Part shown: piece after piece, positions 1 to 7,838 of the stretch
Layout of the letters: each line of letters begins with the position of its first letter
How positions within the stretch are numbered: the first letter of the stretch is position 1
DNA from: Wukongibacter sp050859025
GTDB taxonomy: Bacteria > Bacillota > Clostridia > Peptostreptococcales > Caminicellaceae
DNA: 64,000 nt
Reading direction: 5' to 3'
Assembly (NCBI RefSeq): GCF_050859025.1
Contig: NZ_CP138200.1
Span: 2,976,001-3,040,000 of the forward strand
Made by a program: the position numbers and the translations under genes
The notes under the pieces: model-generated
The model's database searches: none
The model's input: only the letters and a program-made list of their open reading frames with translations
What the model was told of the DNA's origin: nothing

Positions 1-126
1 ATCTAATAAATCCTTTACCTGTTCAGTTACAGGTTTATCTACTATTTCAGAATTGATTTTTATGTGGCCTAGAGGTGTTCCAATTGATTTTGTGTGGGTC
101 TTATTTTTTCCTTTTCTTTTCTTCAT
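1..126 (-). CDS. 5' part of an unknown basic protein (runs off the window)
   Basis: The reverse strand reads ATG at 126-124 followed by 42 open codons to the window edge. The predicted N-terminus is very lysine-rich (begins MKKRKGKNKTH). A strong ribosome site, AGGAGG, lies at 134-139 on the same strand, nine bases before the ATG, which is the main reason to call it a gene. The family is not recognised and the rest of the protein lies outside the window. Confidence 0.55.
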   Translation of the reverse strand, partial: MKKRKGKNKTHTKSIGTPLGHIKINSEIVDKPVTEQVKDLLD

Positions 127-456
127 ATAGAAGAACCTCCTTAAAATTCAGATATATATATTATTGGATAAACCTTTAAAATTTATCAGAAATATAGAAG
201 ACTAGATATATTTTTTTATTAACAGCTTTATATAGTGAATAAATAAAGTTGTGGAATAATATAATTTCGATATCAATATTTGACTTAAAAATTTTATCAC
301 TTATCATAGTTTTTGGCATAGTGTGTAGTGCAAAAAGGTAAAAGGTTGTTAAGAGAACCTGAAATAAATTTTGTACAAGTTGCACCGTCTCGGTAATAGT
401 TGAATATAATTTGTAGTGAGGAAAGGGAATTTATTATTATGAAAGTTGGAGGATTT
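127..456. other. intergenic region, nothing recognised
   Basis: AT-rich stretch between the divergent partial gene and the XhlA-like gene. It holds the ribosome site of the reverse gene at its left edge. The forward gene's promoter must lie here, but no clean -35/-10 pair is evident. I see no RNA gene or repeat. Confidence 0.4.
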
Positions 457-681
457 ATGAAAGAGATATGCGATAAAAAGGATGAGGTGACTGGAAGGCT
501 ACATGAGCATGAGATTAGGATTCGAGAGCTTGAAATTAAAGATGCTCGAACTAGTGAGAAGATAGATGGGCTTGTAGGTAAGATCAATGGCTTGACTAAT
601 TGGATAAGAGCCCTAATAATGCTTGGACTTACATCACTAATCGGATTTCTCATTTGGTATATACAGAACCTACAAAATTAA
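457..681 (+). CDS. XhlA-like holin-associated membrane protein
   Basis: The product of about 74 residues has the XhlA (PF10779) layout: a charged amphipathic N-terminal helix rich in E/K/R (about residues 1-45), then one hydrophobic C-terminal segment (about 50-70, LIMLGLTSLIGFLIWYI). XhlA proteins act with holins in prophage or PBSX-type lysis and sit in the cytoplasmic membrane. The ATG at 457 is chosen because TTGGAGG (446-452) is four bases before it; an upstream in-frame ATG at 439 has a poorer site. No other lysis gene is visible nearby, so this may be a lone phage remnant or a domesticated gene. Confidence 0.7.
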   Translation: MKEICDKKDEVTGRLHEHEIRIRELEIKDARTSEKIDGLVGKINGLTNWIRALIMLGLTSLIGFLIWYIQNLQN

Positions 682-857
682 TTCTAAATTATAATATTTA
701 TTTTCAACTAGACTCTCAAACTTAGACTTTAGCTTTATCAGTGTAGTATAATGGGTATAAGAAAAGTAAATGGAATAAAAAAATTGTTTGTTATATGCAA
801 TCTTACTTACTTGTGGAATAATTTGAAAAATATATATTAGGAAAGGAATAAGAAGAA

Positions 858-1167
858 ATGAAGAAATTTCCCCTGTACTTTAAGTTTATAAATGCTCTTT
901 TGCTTAGACAGATAATAATACCCATTATTACAATTTGGTTACTTGGTTTGGTGTTAAGCTATGGGCAAATTTATAGTTTTGTTTCAAAGTTTTGCTAAGG
1001 ATGGACAGATTGATATAAACGATGAGGACAAGCTAGGCAAAATATTTCTAGATGAAGTAAAAAAACATTTTAATGTTGACTGCGCATACTTTGCAAACAG
1101 CGAAGGTGGTATAGTTTCTTCTGGCATATATTCTCAGACATTCCTTTCTCATATTTGTTTGATCTAA
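858..1167 (+). pseudogene. decayed N-terminus of a Cache-domain sensor (chemoreceptor or diguanylate cyclase type)
   Basis: From ATG 858 the reading frame gives a basic start, one long membrane helix (about residues 16-35) and then a stop at 996-998. The other forward frame continues from about 985 with AKDGQIDINDEDKLGKI and VDCAYFANSEGGI, which resemble the membrane-distal part of dCache sensor domains. Joining the two frames near 985-995 gives one continuous sensor N-terminus, so a frameshift is likely. The frame then closes at 1167 with no transmitter domain. Family assignment rests on remembered motif resemblance and is tentative. Confidence 0.45.
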
Positions 1168-1249
1168 TTAGCCTATATATTAAGTTTTTTTAAATTTTTT
1201 GTACTATTAAAAAGGATTTTCAGAATTTTTGTAGAATTATGAACATGTT

Positions 1250-1270
1250 GATGTTTTTAAACATATCAAG
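1250..1270. promoter_or_regulatory. ArsR-type operator candidate, copy 1
   Basis: Inverted repeat ATGTTT-TT-AAACAT at 1251-1264, embedded in TTTAAACATATCAA (1256-1269). Its right half matches two further sites at 3054-3067 and 3159-3172. It ends 23 bases before the start codon of the first YfcC-type gene. Confidence 0.5.
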
Positions 1271-1292
1271 ATGAAGTTTATGGAGGAATTGT

Positions 1293-2672
1293 ATGCGAGT
1301 AAGAATACCGGATTCATATATTCTGATAATTTATATAATAATTATATTAGGCGTGGCCACATACGTTATACCTTCTGGGAGCTTTGATAGACAAATAGAC
1401 GATAATACAGGGATTAGCTATGTTATTCCAGACAGCTATAGAGTGGTAGAAAAGGATTCAGTTTCAATATTTAATATGTTTAAGGCCATTCCAGAGGGAA
1501 TGATGAGAGCCAGTGATATAATAATTTTTGTTTTATTAGCTGGAGGAAGTTTTGGAATAATAAACGCAACTGGAGTTACTCACACCTTGATAGGAAACAT
1601 AGCTCGGAGCTATATAGGAAAAGAGAAAATGATAGTATTAATAGTAATGACAGCCTTTTCTTTGATGGGAGCTATTTTTGGCATGAGTGAAGAGACACTG
1701 CCTTTGTATCCTATAGTTATATCATTAGCTTTAGCCCTAGGATTTGACAGATTAACTGGAATAGCAATGATTCTTGTTGGAACTACTTCTGGATTTGTGG
1801 CAGGCTTCTTAAATCCCTTTAATACTGGTATTGCGCAAGGTATAGTTGGACTTCCCCTGTTTTCCGGAATTTCTCTGAGAATAATTTGTCACTTCATTTT
1901 CCTGCTATCCGGTATTATTTTTGTATATACACACGTGGGAAAAATTAACTCAAATAGTAATTTGGTTGCTGCCAATAATTCTGAATGCTATGAAAAAATC
2001 GACATAAATGATTTTCCTAAATTATCTAAGAGGGATAAAAGAATTCTAATTGTATTGATATCATCGATCATTTTTTTAGTAATAGGAATTATGAAATGGA
2101 ATTTCTATATTCTGGAAATATCTACTGTTTTCATTATCATGGGTATTTTATCGGGATATGTAGCTGGCCTTAAGTCTGGAAGAATGGTTTCTGAATTCAC
2201 TAAGGGAGCATCAAATATAATTTATGGTGCATTGATTATTGGACTAGCAAGGGCTATAATGGTAGTAATGGAATATGGTAACATTTTAGATACAATTATA
2301 TATAGTCTATCCAAAATTATTGGTGGAGTATCACCTATAGTTAATGCTGTATCAATGTTTATTGTTCATGGCATTATAGAATTATTTATATCATCTGCAA
2401 GTGGGCAGGCATCGGTTACTTTACCGATTATGATGAACTTAGCAGATATTTCTGGAATTACTAGACAAACTGCAGTTCTAGCCTTTCAATTTGGAGATGG
2501 TTTTGCAAATATTATAAGTCCGACAGCAGGGGTTCTAATGGCTGCCCTAGTACTTGGAGATGTTGATTGGAGAAGGTGGGTTAAGTTTATATATCCATTA
2601 GTTATTGTTTGGAGTGTTGAAGGAATCATACTTCTAATTACTTCTACTATAATTAATTATGGACCATTTTAA
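1293..2672 (+). CDS. YfcC/AbgT-like membrane transporter (first copy)
   Basis: 459-residue integral membrane protein with about 11-13 hydrophobic segments. It matches the YfcC (DUF, C4-dicarboxylate anaerobic carrier-like) layout: an N-terminal helix ending YVIPSGSFDRQ, repeated helical hairpins with SASGQASVTLP and a C-terminal FQFGDGFANIISPTAG motif. The family is assigned to uptake of small carboxylates or peptides, but substrates are mostly unproven. ATG 1293 has GGAGG at 1281-1285. It precedes an ArsR-like repressor gene and a close paralogue at 3204, and a dipeptide/amide hydrolase follows. An operator-like palindrome lies just upstream. Transport of an amidated or peptide-like acid is inferred from the hydrolase neighbour. 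Confidence 0.85.
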   Translation: MRVRIPDSYILIIYIIIILGVATYVIPSGSFDRQIDDNTGISYVIPDSYRVVEKDSVSIFNMFKAIPEGMMRASDIIIFVLLAGGSFGIINATGVTHTLIGNIARSYIGKEKMIVLIVMTAFSLMGAIFGMSEETLPLYPIVISLALALGFDRLTGIAMILVGTTSGFVAGFLNPFNTGIAQGIVGLPLFSGISLRIICHFIFLLSGIIFVYTHVGKINSNSNLVAANNSECYEKIDINDFPKLSKRDKRILIVLISSIIFLVIGIMKWNFYILEISTVFIIMGILSGYVAGLKSGRMVSEFTKGASNIIYGALIIGLARAIMVVMEYGNILDTIIYSLSKIIGGVSPIVNAVSMFIVHGIIELFISSASGQASVTLPIMMNLADISGITRQTAVLAFQFGDGFANIISPTAGVLMAALVLGDVDWRRWVKFIYPLVIVWSVEGIILLITSTIINYGPF

Positions 2673-2725
2673 GTCTAGGTTTTAAGTTTTAAAAATATTT
2701 TATATGGCTGAATGTAGGTGCATTT

Positions 2726-3022
2726 ATGAGGGGAATTAATAAAGATAATTTTGATATTGATGTGATAAAAGCTCTAGGGGATGAGACTAGGCTAGAAATA
2801 TTAAATTTACTAGGTAACAAAGAAATGAATGTTAATGACATTGCTCAAAATTGTACTGTTTCAAGACCAACTATTTCTCATCACTTACAAATTATGAAGA
2901 GGGCAGGATTATTATCTTCAAGAAAAGAGGGAAAGGAAATTTATTATTCAGTAAATATTAATACACTGACTTCCTTAGCTCATGGTATATTGAATTTCAT
3001 AGCATATAAAACATTCAAATAG
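2726..3022 (+). CDS. ArsR/SmtB-family winged-helix repressor
   Basis: 98 residues, the full length of a compact ArsR protein. The recognition helix is VSRPTISHHLQIMKRAGL (about residues 44-61), followed by the wing SSRKEGKEIYYS, the typical metal-independent HTH_5 pattern. No metal-binding CxC or histidine pairs are evident, so it probably senses a metabolite. It lies 53 bases after the first transporter with no terminator between, and 181 bases before the second. Three AAACATAT-type sites flank these genes and are the natural candidates for its operators. Start ATG 2726 with a modest GTAGGTG site. Confidence 0.85.
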   Translation: MRGINKDNFDIDVIKALGDETRLEILNLLGNKEMNVNDIAQNCTVSRPTISHHLQIMKRAGLLSSRKEGKEIYYSVNINTLTSLAHGILNFIAYKTFK

Positions 3023-3045
3023 AAGGTGTTTTATTAATAAATAAG

Positions 3046-3067
3046 TTTATAAGTTTAAACATATAAA
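3046..3067. promoter_or_regulatory. ArsR-type operator candidate, copy 2
   Basis: Nearly perfect 22-bp palindrome: TTTATAAGTTT followed directly by AAACATATAAA, 10 of 11 pairs matching. It lies between the repressor gene and the second transporter. Confidence 0.55.
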
Positions 3068-3144
3068 TAGAAAAGGAGGCGATTATTTATTATTATTGTT
3101 CTAAAATTATTTATATACAGGGAGGTGAAGAAAAAATTTTCGAG

Positions 3145-3179
3145 TATATGTTGACAAACTTAAACATATAAACATTAAA
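3145..3179 (+). promoter_or_regulatory. promoter with overlapping operator candidate, copy 3
   Basis: A consensus -35 TTGACA (3151-3156) with a weak -10 (ATTAAA, 3174-3179) is enclosed by a perfect 8-bp inverted repeat, TATATGTT (3145-3152) and AACATATA (3163-3170), spaced by 10 bases. A repressor bound here would cover the -35 and spacer. The right half repeats the AAACATATAAA of copy 2. Confidence 0.55.
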
Positions 3180-3203
3180 TTGATTATTGAGGGGGATATT
3201 ATT

Positions 3204-4616
3204 GTGCAAGCAAAGAAATTAGAAAAAGGAAAAATAAAGGTACCACATACATATGTTATTCTTGTTAGTGTTATTTTATTGGCTGCGTTGTTGACGTATA
3301 TTATACCAGCGGGTCAATTTGATATGGTGAAGGACGAAGCAACAGGAAGAAACATCGTAGATTCAAGTTCATTTCATTTGGTAGATAAAAATCCTACAAA
3401 ATTCTTTGACCTTTTTAAATCAATACCTAAGGGACTTAAAGCAGCGTCTGGAATTGTATTTTTTGTTTTTGTAATAGGTGGAGCATTTCAAATAGTAACA
3501 GCTACAGGTGCAATTGAGGCAGGAATCGGTAAGATTGCATTAGGACTAAAGGGTAAGGAAAAATTTATGATACCTATATTTGTTATTATATTTTCTATTG
3601 GTGGTGGAACTATAGGTATGGCTGAAGAAGTAATGATTTTTGTACCTATAGGTATAGCCCTCGCGAGGGCCCTAGGCTATGATGCATTAACGGGTACCGC
3701 AATGGTTGCTTTGGGAGCTGCCTGTGGTTTTACTTCTGGCTTTATGAACCCGTTTACGGTTGGTATAGCTCAGGGTATCGCTGAGCTTCCATTATTTTCT
3801 GGTATTGTATTTAGATTAATAATACTGGTTGTAATGCTTGTGATTACAATTTGGTATATAATAAGATACTCTGAAAAGGTGAAAAAGGACCCTTCAAAAA
3901 GTATAGTACACGAGCTTGAAATGAATCAAAAAGATAATATTATAGATTTATCAAGTATACCTGAAATGAATACAGGTCATTCTTTAGTACTTTTAGCCTT
4001 CTTATTTGGCCTAGGTGTTATAGTATGGGGAGTTTTTAAGGCAGGCTGGTATATTACTGAAATAGGATCGGCATTTTTAGCTATAGGTATTTTTTGTGGT
4101 TTTGTTGGTAAACTCGGACCAAGCAAAATCGCTGAAGAATTTGTAGCTGGTGCAAAATCAATGGTGTTTGGTGCATTAGCAATAGGTATTGCTAGGAGTA
4201 TTTTGGTAATTATGCAAGACGGTCACATTATCGATACAACCATTAATGGATTGGCATCGGCTATAGAGACCTTACCAAAATCAATAGCCATATTAGGGAT
4301 GTACTTTGTACAGGTAGTAGTAAACTTCTTTATACCTTCTGGTAGCGGTCAAGCTGCTGCAACTATGCCTATCATGACTCCACTAGCAGATATTCTAAAA
4401 ATAAATAGACAGGTAGCAGTTACGGCTTTTCAATTTGGTGATGGATTTACGAATTCAATAATTCCTACATCGGGAGCTTTACTTGCATATTTATCTGTTG
4501 CAAATATTCCATATGATAAGTGGTTTAAATTCATATGGCCATTAATGCTTATTTGGATAGGAACCGGTACAACATTTTTGTTAGTAGCAAATATGATTAA
4601 TTATGGTCCGTTTTAG
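3204..4616 (+). CDS. YfcC/AbgT-like membrane transporter (second copy)
   Basis: About 470 residues, paralogous to the first transporter along the whole length. Shared features are the N-terminal helix ending YIIPAGQFDM, an early GGGTIGMAEE segment where the first copy has GAIFGMSEE, a re-entrant PSGSGQAAATMP motif, and FQFGDGFTNSIIPTSG near the C-terminus. I choose the GTG at 3204 over the farther TTG at 3180, because GAGGGGG at 3189-3195 fits only the GTG. The M20 hydrolase begins 30 bases downstream, so import followed by hydrolysis is the likely unit. The duplicate may serve a related substrate; the sequence does not say which. Confidence 0.85.
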   Translation: MQAKKLEKGKIKVPHTYVILVSVILLAALLTYIIPAGQFDMVKDEATGRNIVDSSSFHLVDKNPTKFFDLFKSIPKGLKAASGIVFFVFVIGGAFQIVTATGAIEAGIGKIALGLKGKEKFMIPIFVIIFSIGGGTIGMAEEVMIFVPIGIALARALGYDALTGTAMVALGAACGFTSGFMNPFTVGIAQGIAELPLFSGIVFRLIILVVMLVITIWYIIRYSEKVKKDPSKSIVHELEMNQKDNIIDLSSIPEMNTGHSLVLLAFLFGLGVIVWGVFKAGWYITEIGSAFLAIGIFCGFVGKLGPSKIAEEFVAGAKSMVFGALAIGIARSILVIMQDGHIIDTTINGLASAIETLPKSIAILGMYFVQVVVNFFIPSGSGQAAATMPIMTPLADILKINRQVAVTAFQFGDGFTNSIIPTSGALLAYLSVANIPYDKWFKFIWPLMLIWIGTGTTFLLVANMINYGPF

Positions 4617-4646
4617 AATATATATTTAGATGAAGGGTGATGAAAT

Positions 4647-5807
4647 ATGAGGGAAAAAGTTATAAAAGTAATTCAGGAGATTAATGATGAGCTTATTGAA
4701 TTGAATGAATATATTTATGAAAATCCTGAATTAGGCAATAAAGAGTATAAATCATGTAAGGCCCATGTAGATATCTTAAGAGAGCATGGATTTGATGTAG
4801 AAGAAAAATACTTAGGTATAGGAACAGCATTTAGAGCAACCTTTGATAGTGGTAGATCTGGACCAACGATTGCATATTTATCGGAATATGATGCCTTACC
4901 TATGCTGGGACATGGATGTGGTCATAATATACTAGGTACAACAAGTACTGGAGCAGGCATAGTTCTAGGAAAGCTTATATCAGATATTGGTGGCAGGGTC
5001 GTTGTATTAGGCACACCTGCTGAAGAGACTGACGGTGCTAAGGTAGACATGGCCAACCGAGGAACCTTTGATGATATCGATGTAGCCATGATAGCACATC
5101 CAATGGATAAACACTATAGAAGTGGCAAGTCCTTGGCTATGGAAGCTATACAATTCACTTTTAAGGGTAAAAGTGCCCACGCAGCTGCTTATCCAGAAAA
5201 GGGAATTAATGCATTAGATGCTGTAATCAATACCTTTAATAATATCAATGCCCTAAGAGAACATATAAGAAGTGATGCTAGGGTTCACGGAGTAATTGTA
5301 GAAGGGGGGAAGGCAGCCAATATTGTTCCAGATTTGGCTATAGCTCAATTCTATGTTAGAGCCACTTCTAAAAAATATCTTCAGGAACTAATAGTAAAAA
5401 TAAAAAATTGTGCAAAAGGAGCATCATTAGCCGCGGGAACTGAACTTGAAATATCAAATTATGAGGCGACCTATGATAATTTGGTTACTAATCAGATATT
5501 ATCTAAGACATATTGTAATAATTTAGAAAGTATGGGAGTTCAAAATATTTATGATCGGCCAGATGGTGGGTCATTGGATACAGGTAATGTTAGCCATGTT
5601 TGTCCTACAATACATCCTTATTTTAGTATAAGTAATAATGATATTGTAGCCCATACTAAGGAGTTTGCTGATGCTTCAGTAATGCCATTTGCATATGAAG
5701 AAATGAAAAAGACAATAGGTGCCCTTGTACTGACTGCTATAGATGTAATAAATAATAAAGAACTTTTAAAAAAAATAAAAGAAGAATTTGAAGTTACTGA
5801 AAAATAG
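4647..5807 (+). CDS. M20 family amidohydrolase / metallopeptidase (AbgB/PepV-like)
   Basis: 386-residue cytosolic hydrolase of the M20 amidase branch. Visible motifs are SEYDALP (79-85), GHGCGHN (88-94, metal ligand region) and PAEE (124-127, catalytic base and metal ligand). A dimerisation domain with GKSAHAA follows, then a C-terminal catalytic half containing DGGSLDTGNVS. The C-terminal IKEEF ending is typical of p-aminobenzoyl-glutamate hydrolase-B-like proteins. It would split an amide or dipeptide imported by the preceding transporter, which supports the AbgT/AbgB analogy. Start ATG 4647 with AAGGGTGATG upstream. A terminator follows at 5858. Confidence 0.85.
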   Translation: MREKVIKVIQEINDELIELNEYIYENPELGNKEYKSCKAHVDILREHGFDVEEKYLGIGTAFRATFDSGRSGPTIAYLSEYDALPMLGHGCGHNILGTTSTGAGIVLGKLISDIGGRVVVLGTPAEETDGAKVDMANRGTFDDIDVAMIAHPMDKHYRSGKSLAMEAIQFTFKGKSAHAAAYPEKGINALDAVINTFNNINALREHIRSDARVHGVIVEGGKAANIVPDLAIAQFYVRATSKKYLQELIVKIKNCAKGASLAAGTELEISNYEATYDNLVTNQILSKTYCNNLESMGVQNIYDRPDGGSLDTGNVSHVCPTIHPYFSISNNDIVAHTKEFADASVMPFAYEEMKKTIGALVLTAIDVINNKELLKKIKEEFEVTEK

Positions 5808-5857
5808 TTAATAAGAAAAAATATTTTGGAATCTTGAATTTCATTCTGAACAAACTT

Positions 5858-5902
5858 GAGGCTGAACTCATAAGATGTTTTTATGAGTCAGCTTATTTTT
5901 TA
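5858..5902 (+). terminator. rho-independent terminator of the transporter/hydrolase operon
   Basis: GAGGCTGAACTCATAA pairs with TTATGAGTCAGCTTA across a short loop and is followed by ATTTTTTAT. It ends the unit before the TetR promoter. Confidence 0.8.
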
Positions 5903-5947
5903 TGAAAAACAGCAGTATTTGATTTCTAATCATTTTTTTAGAAAGTA

Positions 5948-6001
5948 TTGACAAAAAACAATGAAAGGTATATTCTGTTAATGATGAAAGTAAGTACTTG
6001 C
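5948..6001 (+). promoter_or_regulatory. TetR gene promoter with operator candidate
   Basis: TTGACA (5948-5953), 17-base spacer, TATTCT (5971-5976). The box GTAAGTACTTGC at 5990-6001 lies at the expected transcript start. The same box with one change (GTAAGTAATTGC) occurs in reverse orientation at 6636-6647 before the efflux genes. Confidence 0.65.
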
Positions 6002-6023
6002 ATTTTAATAGGAGGTGATGTAA

Positions 6024-6611
6024 CTGGACTCTAAATTGTCAACAAGAGATAGAATACTTAATGCTTCTATTGACCTATTTTCGCAATATGGATATAAAGC
6101 AGTTACAACAAAACAGATAGCCCAAACTGCTTCGGTTAATGAAGTTACGTTATTTAGACATTTTGGAACCAAGCAAAGCATTTTAGAAGAAACGATTAAT
6201 ACGTTTGTTTTTAAGGCTGCCGTAAGAAAACTATTTGAAGAAGAAATTGTATGGGATTTAGAGAAGGATTTACTTTTTATAGGAAAAGCTCATAATAAAA
6301 TTATGAATGAAAATAAAAAGATATTTATGATAATGATTAAAGAGTTTAACATACTAGATGGAAAAGAAAAAAATCCATTTATTAAATTTCCAAAGAAACT
6401 AATGAAGCTTTTAACGGAGTATTTTATGGAAATGCAAAGGAGGGGCCTTGTTAGAAGAGATAATCCAGAAGCACAGGCAGCTTCGCTATTATGTTTGAGC
6501 TTTGGAATATTCATGAGCACTATGATGACTCACGGTGATATAATAGAAGGTTCTTTAGATGAATATCTATCATATGCAGTTAAAACACTTATTAGAGGTC
6601 TAGCTCCGTAA
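6024..6611 (+). CDS. TetR/AcrR-family repressor of the RND efflux operon
   Basis: About 191-195 residues. The N-terminal HTH reads TTKQIAQTASVNEVTLFRHFGTKQSIL, the standard TetR DNA-binding domain, and the C-terminal ligand-binding helices are not alignable by eye. The start is unusual: the strong site AGGAGG (6010-6015) is eight bases before an in-frame CTG at 6024, whereas the TTG at 6036 is twenty bases away, and a stop codon blocks anything upstream. I place the start at CTG 6024 with low certainty; TTG 6036 is the conventional choice. It directly precedes the adaptor and pump genes and shares an operator-like box with them, so it is probably their local regulator. Confidence 0.8.
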   Translation: MDSKLSTRDRILNASIDLFSQYGYKAVTTKQIAQTASVNEVTLFRHFGTKQSILEETINTFVFKAAVRKLFEEEIVWDLEKDLLFIGKAHNKIMNENKKIFMIMIKEFNILDGKEKNPFIKFPKKLMKLLTEYFMEMQRRGLVRRDNPEAQAASLLCLSFGIFMSTMMTHGDIIEGSLDEYLSYAVKTLIRGLAP

Positions 6612-6635
6612 TATATTTTTTTAATCAATATGAAA

Positions 6636-6647
6636 GCAATTACTTAC
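6636..6647. promoter_or_regulatory. second TetR operator candidate
   Basis: GCAATTACTTAC, the reverse complement of GTAAGTAATTGC, differs by one base from the box at 5990-6001. It lies in the gap between the repressor and the efflux adaptor gene. Confidence 0.5.
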
Positions 6648-6696
6648 ATGCATTATAGTCGTAATAATATTTCTTAAGAAACTAGGAGGAGTCAAT

Positions 6697-7824
6697 ATGG
6701 AAAATAAGTCTAAGAATACTAAAAAGGTTGCAGTACTTATATTGATTATTGCAATTTCAATAATAGGAACACTCTATTATTCAAGGATAAATCATACAGT
6801 GGCTGAAAATACAGTAGAGGCTAGGCCTGTTAAGGCAATGGAAATAAAGGAAGAAACCTATCCTATAACACTTGACTATGTAGGAACTATTGATACTAAG
6901 GAGATTAAAAATATTTCTTTTAAAGTACCAGGAAAAATAAAAAAAATATATGTTAGCGAAGGAGATTTTGTATCAAAGGGAATGGCTGTAGTTAGCTTGG
7001 ATACAACTGATTTAAGCTTTAACTTAGAGTCAGCAAAGGCTCAGATGAACATGGCCGGCGCGAATCTTAATAAGGCTAATGAAGATAGCCAATTTACATT
7101 AGATAACTACAATAAGATAAGTGAGTTACATAGGGACGGAGCTGTTTCTAATCAGCAATTTGATGAAGCTGAGCTTAAATTAAAGATTAGCAGAGCATCC
7201 CTTGAAGCTGCTACTGCACAGTATAATCAGGCTAAGGCAAATTATGAATCTATAAAGAATACAATAAGTGATGCTACAATTGTTGCCGATGAAGCTGGAT
7301 ACGTTGTTGATGTGCTCGGTAAAGAAGGAGAAAATACTAGTTCGGGTATGCCTGTGGTTTTACTGAGACCTGAAAAACAAATTATTCATGTTGGGCTTAC
7401 ACAGGGAGATGTAAAAAAAGTATCCATTGGTTATTCGGCAAAAATCTCAATAGATGGTTTTGAAGGAGAAGGACAAATATCAAATATAGATTATATTCCC
7501 GATCAGCAGAGTAGGACCTATGATACAGAGATAGAAATGACGAAAGAGTTTTCTTCTGACGAATTTTTAATAGGATCAATTGCAAAGGTGTCTATTAACA
7601 CTAAGGATAAAAAGGGTGTGTGGATACCAATAAGAACACTGATGAGTGATGGTGAAGACTATGTATATATAGTTGAAGAGGAGAGAATTGTTCGAAAGAA
7701 CGTTACATTAAATCAGATCCATGAGAACAGAGTTCTTGTCGAAGGACTTTTAGAGGGGGAAATGCTTGTAACTGAGGGAATGAAATACGTTAAAGATGGA
7801 TATCTAGTATATATAGAAGAGTAG
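6697..7824 (+). CDS. RND efflux periplasmic-adaptor-type (membrane fusion) protein
   Basis: 375 residues: an N-terminal membrane anchor (about 9-27), a lipoyl/barrel-sandwich segment (ISFKVPGKIKKIYVSEGDFV), an alanine-rich helical hairpin (about 105-195) and a C-terminal beta-barrel and membrane-proximal part. This is the HlyD/AcrA adaptor order. In Gram-positives such adaptors span the wall side and partner an RND pump. AGGAGG (6684-6689) precedes ATG 6697. The pump gene begins 14 bases after its stop, so the pair is co-translated. The TetR-like box upstream suggests ligand-induced expression. Confidence 0.9.
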   Translation: MENKSKNTKKVAVLILIIAISIIGTLYYSRINHTVAENTVEARPVKAMEIKEETYPITLDYVGTIDTKEIKNISFKVPGKIKKIYVSEGDFVSKGMAVVSLDTTDLSFNLESAKAQMNMAGANLNKANEDSQFTLDNYNKISELHRDGAVSNQQFDEAELKLKISRASLEAATAQYNQAKANYESIKNTISDATIVADEAGYVVDVLGKEGENTSSGMPVVLLRPEKQIIHVGLTQGDVKKVSIGYSAKISIDGFEGEGQISNIDYIPDQQSRTYDTEIEMTKEFSSDEFLIGSIAKVSINTKDKKGVWIPIRTLMSDGEDYVYIVEEERIVRKNVTLNQIHENRVLVEGLLEGEMLVTEGMKYVKDGYLVYIEE

Positions 7825-7838
7825 GGAGAGTGAAGAAT

